Origin: Alphaproteobacteria bacterium
Lineage (GTDB): Bacteria > Pseudomonadota > Alphaproteobacteria > Caulobacterales > Parvularculaceae
NCBI GenBank assembly: GCA_016125425.1
Contig: WGLT01000011.1
Span: forward strand, 1 to 64,000
DNA: 64,000 nucleotides
Direction: 5' to 3'
Below the pieces are notes generated by a model. The model was not told the DNA's origin. It did not search any database and saw only the letters and a list, made by a program, of their open reading frames with translations. The position numbers and the translations under genes were made by a program. Below, one piece after another: positions 8,881-17,109 of this stretch. Each line of letters starts with the position of its first letter. The stretch's first letter is position 1.

Positions 8881-10342
8881 CGAACCACTCACGGCCATCG
8901 CGACCGAGAAGCACCGCCGCGCGGTTGGGCCCGTCCGTTCCGGCGGGATAAGGCAGCACCCGACCGCCGTCGTTCTCCCAAGCCTCGAGGATGCCGTCGA
9001 CCCAGGACCACGCCGCTTCAACCTCGTCGCGCCGCATGAACAGGCCAAGGTCGCCGCGCACCACCGCCATCAACAGCCGCTCGTAAGCGTCGGGATAGCG
9101 TTCGGTGAACGTCGCCGCATAACTGAGATTGAGCGGCACATAGCGCAGGCGAAGCCCGCCCGGCCCCGGCTCCTTCGTCATTAGCAGCAGCTTGACGCCT
9201 TCGTCAGGCTGCAGACGAATGACAAGGCGCGTCGGCGCAAGCTTGCCCGCTTCCTTGCCGACGATCGAATGCGCGACGTCCTTGAACTGAATGACGATCT
9301 CAGACTTGCGCTCGCTCATGCGTTTGCCGGTGCGCAAATAGAAAGGCACGCCCGCCCAGCGCCAGTTGTCCACATGCGCCTTGATCGCGACGAAGGTCTC
9401 CGCGCGGCTCGGGCCGCCGAGTTCTTCTTCATAGCCTGCGACCGGTTCGAGATTGACCGAGCCCGCCCGATATTGTCCGCGCACCGTGTCTTCGTCGGCG
9501 CACTTTGCGGTGAACCGCCGCAGCGCCCGAAGCACCTTGATCTTTTCGTCGCGCACGGTGTCGGCGACGAGATCGAGCGGCGGCTCCATCGCGACGAGAC
9601 AGAGAAGCTGCAACAGGTGGTTTTGCACCATGTCGCGCAGCGCGCCCGACTTGTCATAATAGGCCGCGCGGCTTCCCGCCCCGACCGTTTCGTTCACGGT
9701 GATCTGAACGTGATCGATGGCGCTCGCATTCCACACCGGCTCAAAGATCGAATTGGCGAAGCGCAGGATCAGCAGGTTCTGCACGGTCTCCTTGCCGAGA
9801 TAATGGTCGATCCGGAAGACCTGCCGCTCCTCGAAACTGCGCCCGACCGCGTCGTTGATCGCGCGCGCGGAGGCGAGATCGGAGCCGATCGGCTTTTCGA
9901 GGACGACGGCCGTTTCCGGCGTTTTCAGGCCCGCCTTGACGATGTTCGCGGCGACATCGCCATAGAGCGAAGGCGGCAGGGCGAAATAGAAAACGCGCTT
10001 CTTTCCGGGCGCGGCGTCGAGCTCGCCCGCGAGCCGCGGCCAGTTTGAATCGGCCTTGTCGACATCGAGCGGGCAATAGGAAACGCGCTCGATGAATCCC
10101 TTCCAGGCCGTTTCGTCGATCTCCTCCTTCGGGAAAAACTCGATAAATTTCTCGCGCACCAGCGCGCGGTAGGACGCCGCGTCAAGTTCGGAACGCGAGG
10201 CGCCGACAATCCGCGAATTTTCAGGAATCTGCCCGTCGCGCCAGCGGTGATAGAGCGCGGGCATGAGCTTCCTCAGAGCAAGATCGCCTGTCGCGCCGAA
10301 AACGACGCAGTCGAAAGGTTCGACCGGAATCAGTTGCGACAT
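8870..10342 (-). CDS. zwf: Glucose-6-phosphate 1-dehydrogenase
   Basis: 490 residues. It oxidises glucose-6-phosphate to the lactone with NAD(P)+. The Rossmann start is FGATGDLALRKLMPALY, the active-site signature RIDHYLGKE is present, and the C-terminal domain includes FYLRTGKRM and the KxEGPGG-like KEPGPGGLRLRYVPL. It is the first gene of zwf-pgl-edd. The 141-base gap upstream separates it from a TetR gene read in the same direction. That gap holds no recognisable regulatory box apart from a short AAGCTT inverted repeat. Confidence 0.97.
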   Translation of the reverse strand: MSQLIPVEPFDCVVFGATGDLALRKLMPALYHRWRDGQIPENSRIVGASRSELDAASYRALVREKFIEFFPKEEIDETAWKGFIERVSYCPLDVDKADSNWPRLAGELDAAPGKKRVFYFALPPSLYGDVAANIVKAGLKTPETAVVLEKPIGSDLASARAINDAVGRSFEERQVFRIDHYLGKETVQNLLILRFANSIFEPVWNASAIDHVQITVNETVGAGSRAAYYDKSGALRDMVQNHLLQLLCLVAMEPPLDLVADTVRDEKIKVLRALRRFTAKCADEDTVRGQYRAGSVNLEPVAGYEEELGGPSRAETFVAIKAHVDNWRWAGVPFYLRTGKRMSERKSEIVIQFKDVAHSIVGKEAGKLAPTRLVIRLQPDEGVKLLLMTKEPGPGGLRLRYVPLNLSYAATFTERYPDAYERLLMAVVRGDLGLFMRRDEVEAAWSWVDGILEAWENDGGRVLPYPAGTDGPNRAAVLLGRDGREWFDGV

Positions 10343-10483
10343 GGCTATGCTCTTCTTCTTGTTGATCGCCCCTCATTTCAAGATTTTCGGAGGCATTGCA
10401 AGAACTTCAATATCCCCCGGCGAAGCTTGGAAGAAAAAGCTTATGGCAGCAGGAAATCGCGTCGATCGTCCGGATGCGGGCGA

Positions 10484-11110
10484 TCAGCGCTTGTTCGGGG
10501 CGCGCGGGCTTTCCGCGGCCGCCGATCCGGATTTGGGAAACAGGTGCTCGACGACGCCGCGCACCAGACGCACCGCCGCCGCCTTGTCGAGACCGGGGTT
10601 GAGGATGTTGCGGATGCCGATCCCCTGGAACAGCGCGATCAAAAGTTCGAGGCGCGTTTCGAGATCGTCCGCGTCGACCGCCTCCGACAGGCAGGCGAGA
10701 ACGCGCCCTTTCATTTCCTCGTCCGTTGCGCGCAGGATCGAGGCGATGGCCGGATTGCGCGTCGCTTCGGCGGTCATCTCCAGCATCAGGGCGGACCAGA
10801 ACGGATCGGTGCTTGAATCGACGCTCTCTTCGAGATTCTCCACCATCAACTCGACCGCCCGCCCGCCGGCCCGTTCATAGCTTTCGAGCATCGCCTGCTT
10901 CTCGTCGACATGCGCGCGGACCATTTCGGCGATGATCTGCTCCTTACTCTCGAAATAGTGATAAATATGCCCGGGACTCATCCGGGCTTCCTTGGCTATC
11001 TGCGCCATGCGCGCGCCATGAAATCCGCTGGCGACAAAGCAGCGTTCCGCGGCCTGAAGCAGGCGCTCTCGCGCTTCGCCGCTCTTCGCCGCCGCCTCGC
11101 TCACCGCCAT
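10484..11110 (-). CDS. TetR/AcrR-family transcriptional regulator, likely repressor of the adjacent RND pump
   Basis: 208 residues. The N-terminal helix-turn-helix is typical (MAQIAKEARMSPGHIYHYF, residues about 39-57), followed by a ligand-binding all-helical domain. The gene is divergent from the efflux operon that begins at 11266, which is the standard arrangement of AcrR/TtgR-type repressors and their pump. The shared intergenic region carries a promoter with an overlapping palindrome, the expected operator. Ligands are unknown but probably pump substrates. It could also affect zwf downstream by read-through. Confidence 0.88.
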   Translation of the reverse strand: MAVSEAAAKSGEARERLLQAAERCFVASGFHGARMAQIAKEARMSPGHIYHYFESKEQIIAEMVRAHVDEKQAMLESYERAGGRAVELMVENLEESVDSSTDPFWSALMLEMTAEATRNPAIASILRATDEEMKGRVLACLSEAVDADDLETRLELLIALFQGIGIRNILNPGLDKAAAVRLVRGVVEHLFPKSGSAAAESPRAPNKR

Positions 11111-11159
11111 AAGTCCGCCTGTCTCATGATGCGTCGCAAAAAATTATCGCCGCCGCCGC

Positions 11160-11188
11160 TTGACTCTGGTTCGACGGAGATAGAATAA
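11160..11188 (+). promoter_or_regulatory. Predicted sigma-70 promoter of the RND efflux operon
   Basis: A near-consensus -35 box TTGACT lies at 11160-11165. A -10 candidate follows at 11181-11186 (TAGAAT, spacer 15) or 11183-11188 (GAATAA, spacer 17). The predicted transcript starts near 11194 and leaves a leader of about 72 bases before the adaptor ATG. It overlaps the palindrome listed separately. Confidence 0.5.
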
Positions 11189-11200
11189 ACGTTCGCTCTA
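11181..11200. promoter_or_regulatory. Candidate TetR operator (imperfect palindrome over the -10 region)
   Basis: The 20-base TAGAATAAACGTTCGCTCTA is an imperfect inverted repeat with 7 of 10 positions paired. It lies across the -10 element of the predicted pump promoter and between the divergent TetR and efflux genes. Its size and AACGTT core resemble operators of AcrR-type repressors. Binding would block the pump promoter and might autoregulate the repressor. Confidence 0.4.
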
Positions 11201-11265
11201 ATCAAGGCGCGCAAGCCGCCTTTAACCATCTGGCGCTTATTGGGGTCCCAATTTCGGGGAATCGA

Positions 11266-12459
11266 ATGTCCGTGTTGTGTAACAAGTCTCTGGCGATCGC
11301 GCTGGCCGCGCTGGCTTTGGCCGCAAGCGGTTGCGGCGCGAAGACCCAGAAGGACCCGCAAGCCGCCTTTCCTGCGCCCGAAGTCGGCGTTGAAACCGTC
11401 GCGGCGCAGCCGGCGACGCTCACCGTCACGCTTCCCGGCCGCACCGCCGCCTATCAGGTCGCCGAGGTCCGGCCGCAGGTCTCCGGGATCATCGCCCAAC
11501 GCCTCTTCAAGGAAGGCGCGGCCGTCAAACGCGGCGACCCGCTCTATCAGATCGACAAGGCGCCCTATGAAGCTGCGCTCGAAAGCGCCGAAGCGGCGTT
11601 GCAACGCGCGAAGGCCGTCGCCGCCGCGGCGGAGGCGCGCGCGCAGCGCTATCAGCGCCTCGTCAAGGCGAAGGCGGTCAGCGAACAGGATTTTGACGAC
11701 GCCGTCGCCGCGGCGCGTCAGGCGCGCGCGGACGTCAAAGCCGCGGAAGCCGCGCGCGACAGCGCCAGCATCAATCTCGACCGCACCACCATCAAGGCGC
11801 CGATCGACGGCCGCATCGGCCGCACGCTCGTCACCGTCGGCGCGCTCGTCACGGCTGATCAGGCGCAGGAGCTCGCCGTCATCAACGCTCTCGATCCGAT
11901 CTATGTCGATCTCACCCAGTCGAGCGCGGAGATTCTCGACTGGAAACGCAAACTCGCCGCGGGTGAGTTGGCGACCGATGACGGCAACGAACTCGACGTC
12001 ACTTTGCATCTGGAGGACGGCAGCGATTACGAGCGCAAGGGCAAGCTTGAGTTGAAAGAAACCAATGTCGATCCGGCGACAGGATCGGTGACCCTCCGCG
12101 CTGTCTTTCCGAATCCGGACGATCTCCTGATGCCGGGCATGTTCGTGCGCGCGGAAGTCGTGGAAGGCGTGCGCAAGGACGCCATTCTCGCGCCGCAAGC
12201 CGCGATCATGCGCGCGCCGGACGGCGGCGGCCTCGCTTATGTCGTCGGACAGGACGGCAAGGCGGAGCAGCGCCGCGTCGAAACCGGCCGCGCCGTGGGC
12301 AACCGGTGGATCATCCTCGCCGGTCTTCAGCCGGGCGACAAACTCATCGTTGACGGCTTCCAGCATTTCAGGCCGGGACAGCCGGTCAAACCCGTAGAGA
12401 CCTCCAAAGTCGCCGCCGGCGCTATAGAGGGCGGCGGACCGAATAGCGGCCTCAGATAG
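11266..12459 (+). CDS. RND efflux periplasmic adaptor (membrane fusion) lipoprotein
   Basis: 397 residues. The N-terminal signal ends in a lipobox-like AASGC with Cys23, so it is probably lipid-anchored in the periplasm like AcrA/MexA. After that come a barrel-sandwich (LPGRTAAYQVAEVRPQVSG), a long Ala/Arg/Glu-rich alpha-helical hairpin at about residues 100-165, the lipoyl return (APIDGRIGRTLVTVGALV) and beta-barrel and membrane-proximal domains. It links the permease to the outer-membrane channel. It is the first gene of a three-gene operon, preceded by a GGGGAA ribosome site and the predicted promoter. Confidence 0.94.
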   Translation: MSVLCNKSLAIALAALALAASGCGAKTQKDPQAAFPAPEVGVETVAAQPATLTVTLPGRTAAYQVAEVRPQVSGIIAQRLFKEGAAVKRGDPLYQIDKAPYEAALESAEAALQRAKAVAAAAEARAQRYQRLVKAKAVSEQDFDDAVAAARQARADVKAAEAARDSASINLDRTTIKAPIDGRIGRTLVTVGALVTADQAQELAVINALDPIYVDLTQSSAEILDWKRKLAAGELATDDGNELDVTLHLEDGSDYERKGKLELKETNVDPATGSVTLRAVFPNPDDLLMPGMFVRAEVVEGVRKDAILAPQAAIMRAPDGGGLAYVVGQDGKAEQRRVETGRAVGNRWIILAGLQPGDKLIVDGFQHFRPGQPVKPVETSKVAAGAIEGGGPNSGLR

Positions 12460-12482
12460 ATCAGAGCCGAAGGCGGTAAAGC

Positions 12483-15400
12483 GTGGCGAATTTCTTCATA
12501 GGCCGGCCGGTTTTCGCCTGGGTCATCGCGATCATCGCGATGCTGGCGGGCGCCATTGCGCTGATGGGCCTGCCGATCGAGCAATATCCCGACATCGCGC
12601 CGCCTTCGATCACGATCAGCGCGACCTATCCGGGCGCATCGGCGAAATCGGTCGAAGACGCGGTGACGCAGGTGATCGAGCAACAGATGAAGGGGCTCGA
12701 TCATCTCAAATATATCTCCGCGGATTCGAGCGCGGACGGCCGCATGTCGATGACGCTGACCTTCGAGTCGGGGACCGATCCCGACATCGCGCAGGTTCAG
12801 GTTCAGAACAAGCTCGCGCTCGCCACGCCGCTGCTGCCGCAGGAAGTTCAGCGGCGCGGCGTCGTCGTCAACAAGGCGCGCTCGGGCTTTCTCATGCTGG
12901 TCGGCCTGACGACGACCGACGGATCGATGTCGCGCACCGATCTCGCTGATTACATCGCGACGAACATGCAGGACCCGATCAGCCGCGTTCAGGGCGTCGG
13001 CACCGTGCGCATCTTCGGGTCGCAATACGCCATGCGGATTTGGCTCAATCCGAACGCGCTCGCTTACTACAAGATTTCTCCGTCCGATGTCGTAAACGCT
13101 ATTCGCGCGCAGAACACGCAAGTGACAGGCGGCGAGCTCGGGGGCAATCCGAGCGTGCCGGGCCAGGAGCTTAACGCGACCATCACCGTTCGTTCGCTCA
13201 TGCAGACGCCGGAAGAGTTCCGCGCGATCTCGCTGCGCACGCTGCCTGACGGCTCGCAAGTGACGGTCGGCGACGTCGCCCGCGTCGAGATCGGCAGCGA
13301 TTCTTACGGATCGAACGCCGAATTCAACGGCACGGCCTCCTCCGGACTTGCGATTCAGGCCGCGCCCGGCGCCAACGCGCTTGAGACCGCGCGCCTGGTA
13401 AGGGAGCGCGTCGAAGAGCTCGCGCAGTTTTTTCCGCCGAAGATGAAGGTCGTCTTTCCCTACGACACGACGCCTTTCGTCCGAGAATCGATCAAGGAAG
13501 TCATCAAGACGCTGATCGAAGCGGCGTTCTTCGTCTCCGTCATCATGTTCCTTTTCCTGCAGAACCTGCGCGCGACATCGATCGTGATGGTCACCGTGCC
13601 GGTGGTTTTGCTCGGCGCGATCGCCCTTCTCTACGCCTTCGGCTTCTCAATAAACACTCTGACCATGCTCGCCATGGTTCTGGCTATCGGACTGCTCGTC
13701 GACGACGCGATTGTCGTTATCGAGAACGTGCACCGGATCATGGACGAGGAAGGCCTGCCGCCGCTGGAAGCGACGCGAAAATCCATGTCGCAAATCACTG
13801 GCGCGCTGATCGGGATCGGCGCGTGTCTCTCCGCCGTTTTCGTGCCTATGGCGTTTTTCGGAGGAACGGCGGGCGTCATCTATCGTCAGTTCTCCATAAC
13901 GCTGGTTTCCGCCATGGCGCTCTCGGTGATGGCCGCCATCATCCTGACGCCGGCTTTGTGCGCCACGATGTTGAAGCCGCACGACGCCAGCGCAGACCCC
14001 AAGCCCGGCTCCCTGCGCGCGCGGCTGTCGCGGCCGCTGCGCATGTTCAACGCCGGCTTCGCCTCGACCGCAAAGAGTCACGACAAGGGCGTCGGCCTCC
14101 TGCTTAAACGGCCCGCCCGATTCATCGCGATTTTCGCTGCGCTCAGCCTCGCGACCGGTTTCGGCTTCGCGCACATCCAGCAGTCTTTCCTCCCCGACGA
14201 GGATCAGGGTCTCATGCTCGTCCAGGCGCAATTGCCGCCGGGCGCAACCAGCGAGCGCACGTCCGCGGTGATGGATCAGATCAAGAAATATTTCCGCGAG
14301 CACGAAGCAGACACCGTCCGCTCCTATTTCACGGTGACCGGTTTCAGTTTTTCCGGAAGCGGACAAAACGCAGGCATGGCGTTCGTGCAGTTGCGCGACT
14401 GGAGCAAGCGCAGAAAGCCTGGACAATCCGTGCAGGCGATCGCCGGACGCACGATGCGCGCGCTGTCGACGGTCCGCGACGCGCGTATCTTCGCCTTCAT
14501 GCCGCCCGCAGTTCCGGGACTCGGCCAGGCCAACGGTTTTAATTTCTACCTGACCGATCGCGGCGGACAGGGCCATCAGGCCCTGATGGCCGCGCGCGAC
14601 GAACTCCTCACTCTCGCCAATCAGGACCCGAGGCTGGTGGGCGTGCGCGCAAACGGCCTCGAGGACGAGCCGGAATTCAAAGTCAATATCGACTATCAGC
14701 GCGCGGAGGCGATGGGCGTTTCGCCGTCGGATGTCAACACGACGCTCGGAACGGCGCTGGGCGGCGTCTATGTGAACGACTTTCTCGACCGCGGGCGCAT
14801 CAAGCGCGTCTATGTCGCAGCAGACGCGCCCTACCGCATGACGCCGGAAGATCTCAAAATGTGGCGTGTTCCGAACGCGACGGGCGAGCTTGTGCCGTTC
14901 TCGTCCTTTGCGACGACCTCGTGGACATACGGTTCGCCCAAACTCGAACGCTATAACGGCGTGCCCTCGCGCGAAATCATCGGCTCGACGGCGTCGGGCG
15001 TGAGCTCCGGCGCGGCGATGAAAGCCATCGAAGAAATCGCCAGGAAGCTGCCCCAGGGCTTCGGCGTCGACTGGACGGGAATCTCCGCCGAGGAGCGCGA
15101 GACAGGCGCGCGCGCGCCGGCGCTCTATGCGCTGTCGATCCTTGTCGTCTTCCTGTGTCTCGCCGCGCTCTATGAAAGCTGGTCGGTGCCGGTGTCCGTG
15201 CTGCTTGTCGTCCCGCTCGGTCTGATGGGCGCCGTCATCGCGGCCTATTTGGGCAACCTTTCCAATGACATCTTCTTCCAGGTCGGGCTTTTGACGACGA
15301 TCGGGCTTTCGACGAAGAACGCCATCTTGATCGTCGAATTCGCAAAGACCCTTGAGGAACGGGGAAGAACCGCGTTCGAAGCGGCGCGGGAGGCGGCGCG

Positions 15401-15647
15401 CGTCCGGCTGCGTCCTATCATCATGACCTCGCTCGCATTCGGCCTCGGCGTGCTGCCGCTCGTGATGAGCGCGGGCGCCGGCGCGCGCGGGCGCAATGAG
15501 ATCGGCGAGGCGGTGCTCGGCGGCATGCTGACGGCCGCCGCCCTCGGCCTCTTCTTCACCCCGCTCTTCTACGTTCTCGTCCGGCGCATCTTCGCCGGCA
15601 AAAAGGCGCCGGCGGCAGCGGCATCGGCGCCCGCGGCGGCGGAGTAG
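12483..15647 (+). CDS. RND efflux permease, HAE1/AcrB family
   Basis: 1054 residues, the normal HAE1 length, from a GTG start 23 bases after the adaptor gene. It is the proton-driven inner-membrane pump of a multidrug tripartite system. The N-terminus (FFIGRPVFAWVIAIIAMLAG) is typical. TM4 carries the proton-relay aspartate pair (GLLVDDAIVVIENV), TM10 has the matching lysine (LSTKNAILIVEFAK), and the two periplasmic halves carry the usual porter and docking domains. Substrates cannot be predicted from sequence alone. Confidence 0.97.
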   Translation: MANFFIGRPVFAWVIAIIAMLAGAIALMGLPIEQYPDIAPPSITISATYPGASAKSVEDAVTQVIEQQMKGLDHLKYISADSSADGRMSMTLTFESGTDPDIAQVQVQNKLALATPLLPQEVQRRGVVVNKARSGFLMLVGLTTTDGSMSRTDLADYIATNMQDPISRVQGVGTVRIFGSQYAMRIWLNPNALAYYKISPSDVVNAIRAQNTQVTGGELGGNPSVPGQELNATITVRSLMQTPEEFRAISLRTLPDGSQVTVGDVARVEIGSDSYGSNAEFNGTASSGLAIQAAPGANALETARLVRERVEELAQFFPPKMKVVFPYDTTPFVRESIKEVIKTLIEAAFFVSVIMFLFLQNLRATSIVMVTVPVVLLGAIALLYAFGFSINTLTMLAMVLAIGLLVDDAIVVIENVHRIMDEEGLPPLEATRKSMSQITGALIGIGACLSAVFVPMAFFGGTAGVIYRQFSITLVSAMALSVMAAIILTPALCATMLKPHDASADPKPGSLRARLSRPLRMFNAGFASTAKSHDKGVGLLLKRPARFIAIFAALSLATGFGFAHIQQSFLPDEDQGLMLVQAQLPPGATSERTSAVMDQIKKYFREHEADTVRSYFTVTGFSFSGSGQNAGMAFVQLRDWSKRRKPGQSVQAIAGRTMRALSTVRDARIFAFMPPAVPGLGQANGFNFYLTDRGGQGHQALMAARDELLTLANQDPRLVGVRANGLEDEPEFKVNIDYQRAEAMGVSPSDVNTTLGTALGGVYVNDFLDRGRIKRVYVAADAPYRMTPEDLKMWRVPNATGELVPFSSFATTSWTYGSPKLERYNGVPSREIIGSTASGVSSGAAMKAIEEIARKLPQGFGVDWTGISAEERETGARAPALYALSILVVFLCLAALYESWSVPVSVLLVVPLGLMGAVIAAYLGNLSNDIFFQVGLLTTIGLSTKNAILIVEFAKTLEERGRTAFEAAREAARVRLRPIIMTSLAFGLGVLPLVMSAGAGARGRNEIGEAVLGGMLTAAALGLFFTPLFYVLVRRIFAGKKAPAAAASAPAAAE

Positions 15648-15651
15648 GCCC

Positions 15652-17109
15652 ATGGCGCGCGCATCGCTTCCGCGTCTTGCGGCGCTTCTGCTCTCCGGCG
15701 CGGCGCTCTCGGCCTGCGCGGGCATGGCGCCCAAATATCACCGGCCGATTTTCCCCGCGCCGGATATTCTGCCTTATGCGGATCAGCGAACCGGCGAGGA
15801 AGCCGCGCTCGTCGGATGGCGCGACGTCTTCACCGATCCCAAATTACAGGCGCTGATCAAAGCCGGCCTTGAAAACAACCGCGACTATCGCGTCGCCATC
15901 CTGAATGTGGAAAAGGCGCGCGCGCTCTATCATGTGCAGCGTTCGGCGCTTGTTCCGAACGTCGATGCGACCGCTGGCTATTCGCGCCAACGCCTCGGGC
16001 CGAACGCATCGACCGGCGTCGTCGGCCGGCAGACCGCAGGCGGCGGGACACCGACGATTATCGAGCAATATAATGTCAGCGGCGTCGTTTCTTCCTACGA
16101 ACTCGATCTTTTCGGGCGGGTGCGAAGCCTCAACAAACAGGCGCTGGAGACATATTTCGCCACGCGCGAAGCGCGCAAGGCGGCGAAGGTCACGCTCGTT
16201 TCCGAAATCGCGAACGCCTATTTCGCGCTCGCCGCCGATCGCGAGCTGCTGGCGATCGCAGAACAGACTTACAAGAGTCAGCAGGCCTCGCTCGAATTGA
16301 CGCAGCAACTCGTCGACAACGGCGTCGGCACCGACCTCGACGTATCGCGCGCGCGCACGTCGATCGAAAGCGCGCGCGCTGACGCCGCACGCCTTCGAGC
16401 GCAGGTCGACCGCGACGAAAACGCGCTGCGGCTTCTTGTGGGCGCGCCGCCCCCCGGCATCGAGGAAGAGCGCCGGCTCGCCGATATCGCGCTTCGCCGC
16501 GACATTCCGGCAGGCGTCAAATCCGATATTCTTCTGGGGCGGCCCGACGTGCTCGAAGCCGAAGACAGATTGAAAGCCGCCAACGCCAATATCGGCGCCG
16601 CGCGCGCAGCCTTCTTCCCCCAGATCCTGCTGACGACGAGCGCCGGAACAGCGAGCGCCGATCTTACCGATCTCTTCGCGCCGGGCGCCGGCGTCTGGCG
16701 CTTTGCGCCTCAGATAAACCTTCCGATTTTCGCCGGCGGACGCAATCTCGCCCAGCTCAAAGGCGCACGGGTCGACCGCGACATCGCCATGGCGAATTAC
16801 GAAAAGGCGATCGAGTCGGCTTTCCGCGATGTGGCGGACGCGCTTGCGACGCGCCAGACTATCGACGAACAGCTCGACGCGACCGTCAATCTCGCCAAAG
16901 CCGCCGCGAAGACGTTCGAACTTGCGCAAATGCGTTTCAAGGAAGGAGTCGACAGCTATCTGTCGGTTCTCGACGCGCAGCGCGCCGACTATTCAGCGCG
17001 CCAGCAGCTTGTCGCGGCGCGCCTCGCGGAAGCCTCGAACGTCGCCGCGCTTTACGCCGCGCTTGGCGGAGGATTTGACGAGAATGACCAGAGCGAGAGC
17101 GCCCGCTAG
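15652..17109 (+). CDS. Outer-membrane efflux channel lipoprotein, NodT/OprM family
   Basis: 485 residues with a lipoprotein signal (LSACAG, Cys22) and two homologous OEP repeats. Family blocks include YELDLFGRVRSLNKQALETY, LTQQLVDNGVGTDLDVSRA and GRPDVLEAEDRLKAANANIG. It forms the TolC-like duct of the tripartite pump. The ATG follows the permease stop by four bases, with GGAG inside the end of the permease gene as ribosome site. Its TAG stop overlaps the TAG stop of convergent ppsA within the four bases CTAG, so no room is left for a terminator. Confidence 0.96.
   Translation: MARASLPRLAALLLSGAALSACAGMAPKYHRPIFPAPDILPYADQRTGEEAALVGWRDVFTDPKLQALIKAGLENNRDYRVAILNVEKARALYHVQRSALVPNVDATAGYSRQRLGPNASTGVVGRQTAGGGTPTIIEQYNVSGVVSSYELDLFGRVRSLNKQALETYFATREARKAAKVTLVSEIANAYFALAADRELLAIAEQTYKSQQASLELTQQLVDNGVGTDLDVSRARTSIESARADAARLRAQVDRDENALRLLVGAPPPGIEEERRLADIALRRDIPAGVKSDILLGRPDVLEAEDRLKAANANIGAARAAFFPQILLTTSAGTASADLTDLFAPGAGVWRFAPQINLPIFAGGRNLAQLKGARVDRDIAMANYEKAIESAFRDVADALATRQTIDEQLDATVNLAKAAAKTFELAQMRFKEGVDSYLSVLDAQRADYSARQQLVAARLAEASNVAALYAALGGGFDENDQSESAR

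Noticed and set aside
10362-10381. TTGA...TCAA pair upstream of zwf
   Set aside because: The half-sites are 12 bases apart instead of 6, so it does not fit a FixK/FNR box.
13647-15734. 695-codon minus-strand frame opposite the RND permease
   Set aside because: Antisense shadow of an unmistakable AcrB-family gene; Arg/His/Glu-rich composition typical of GC-rich antisense frames.
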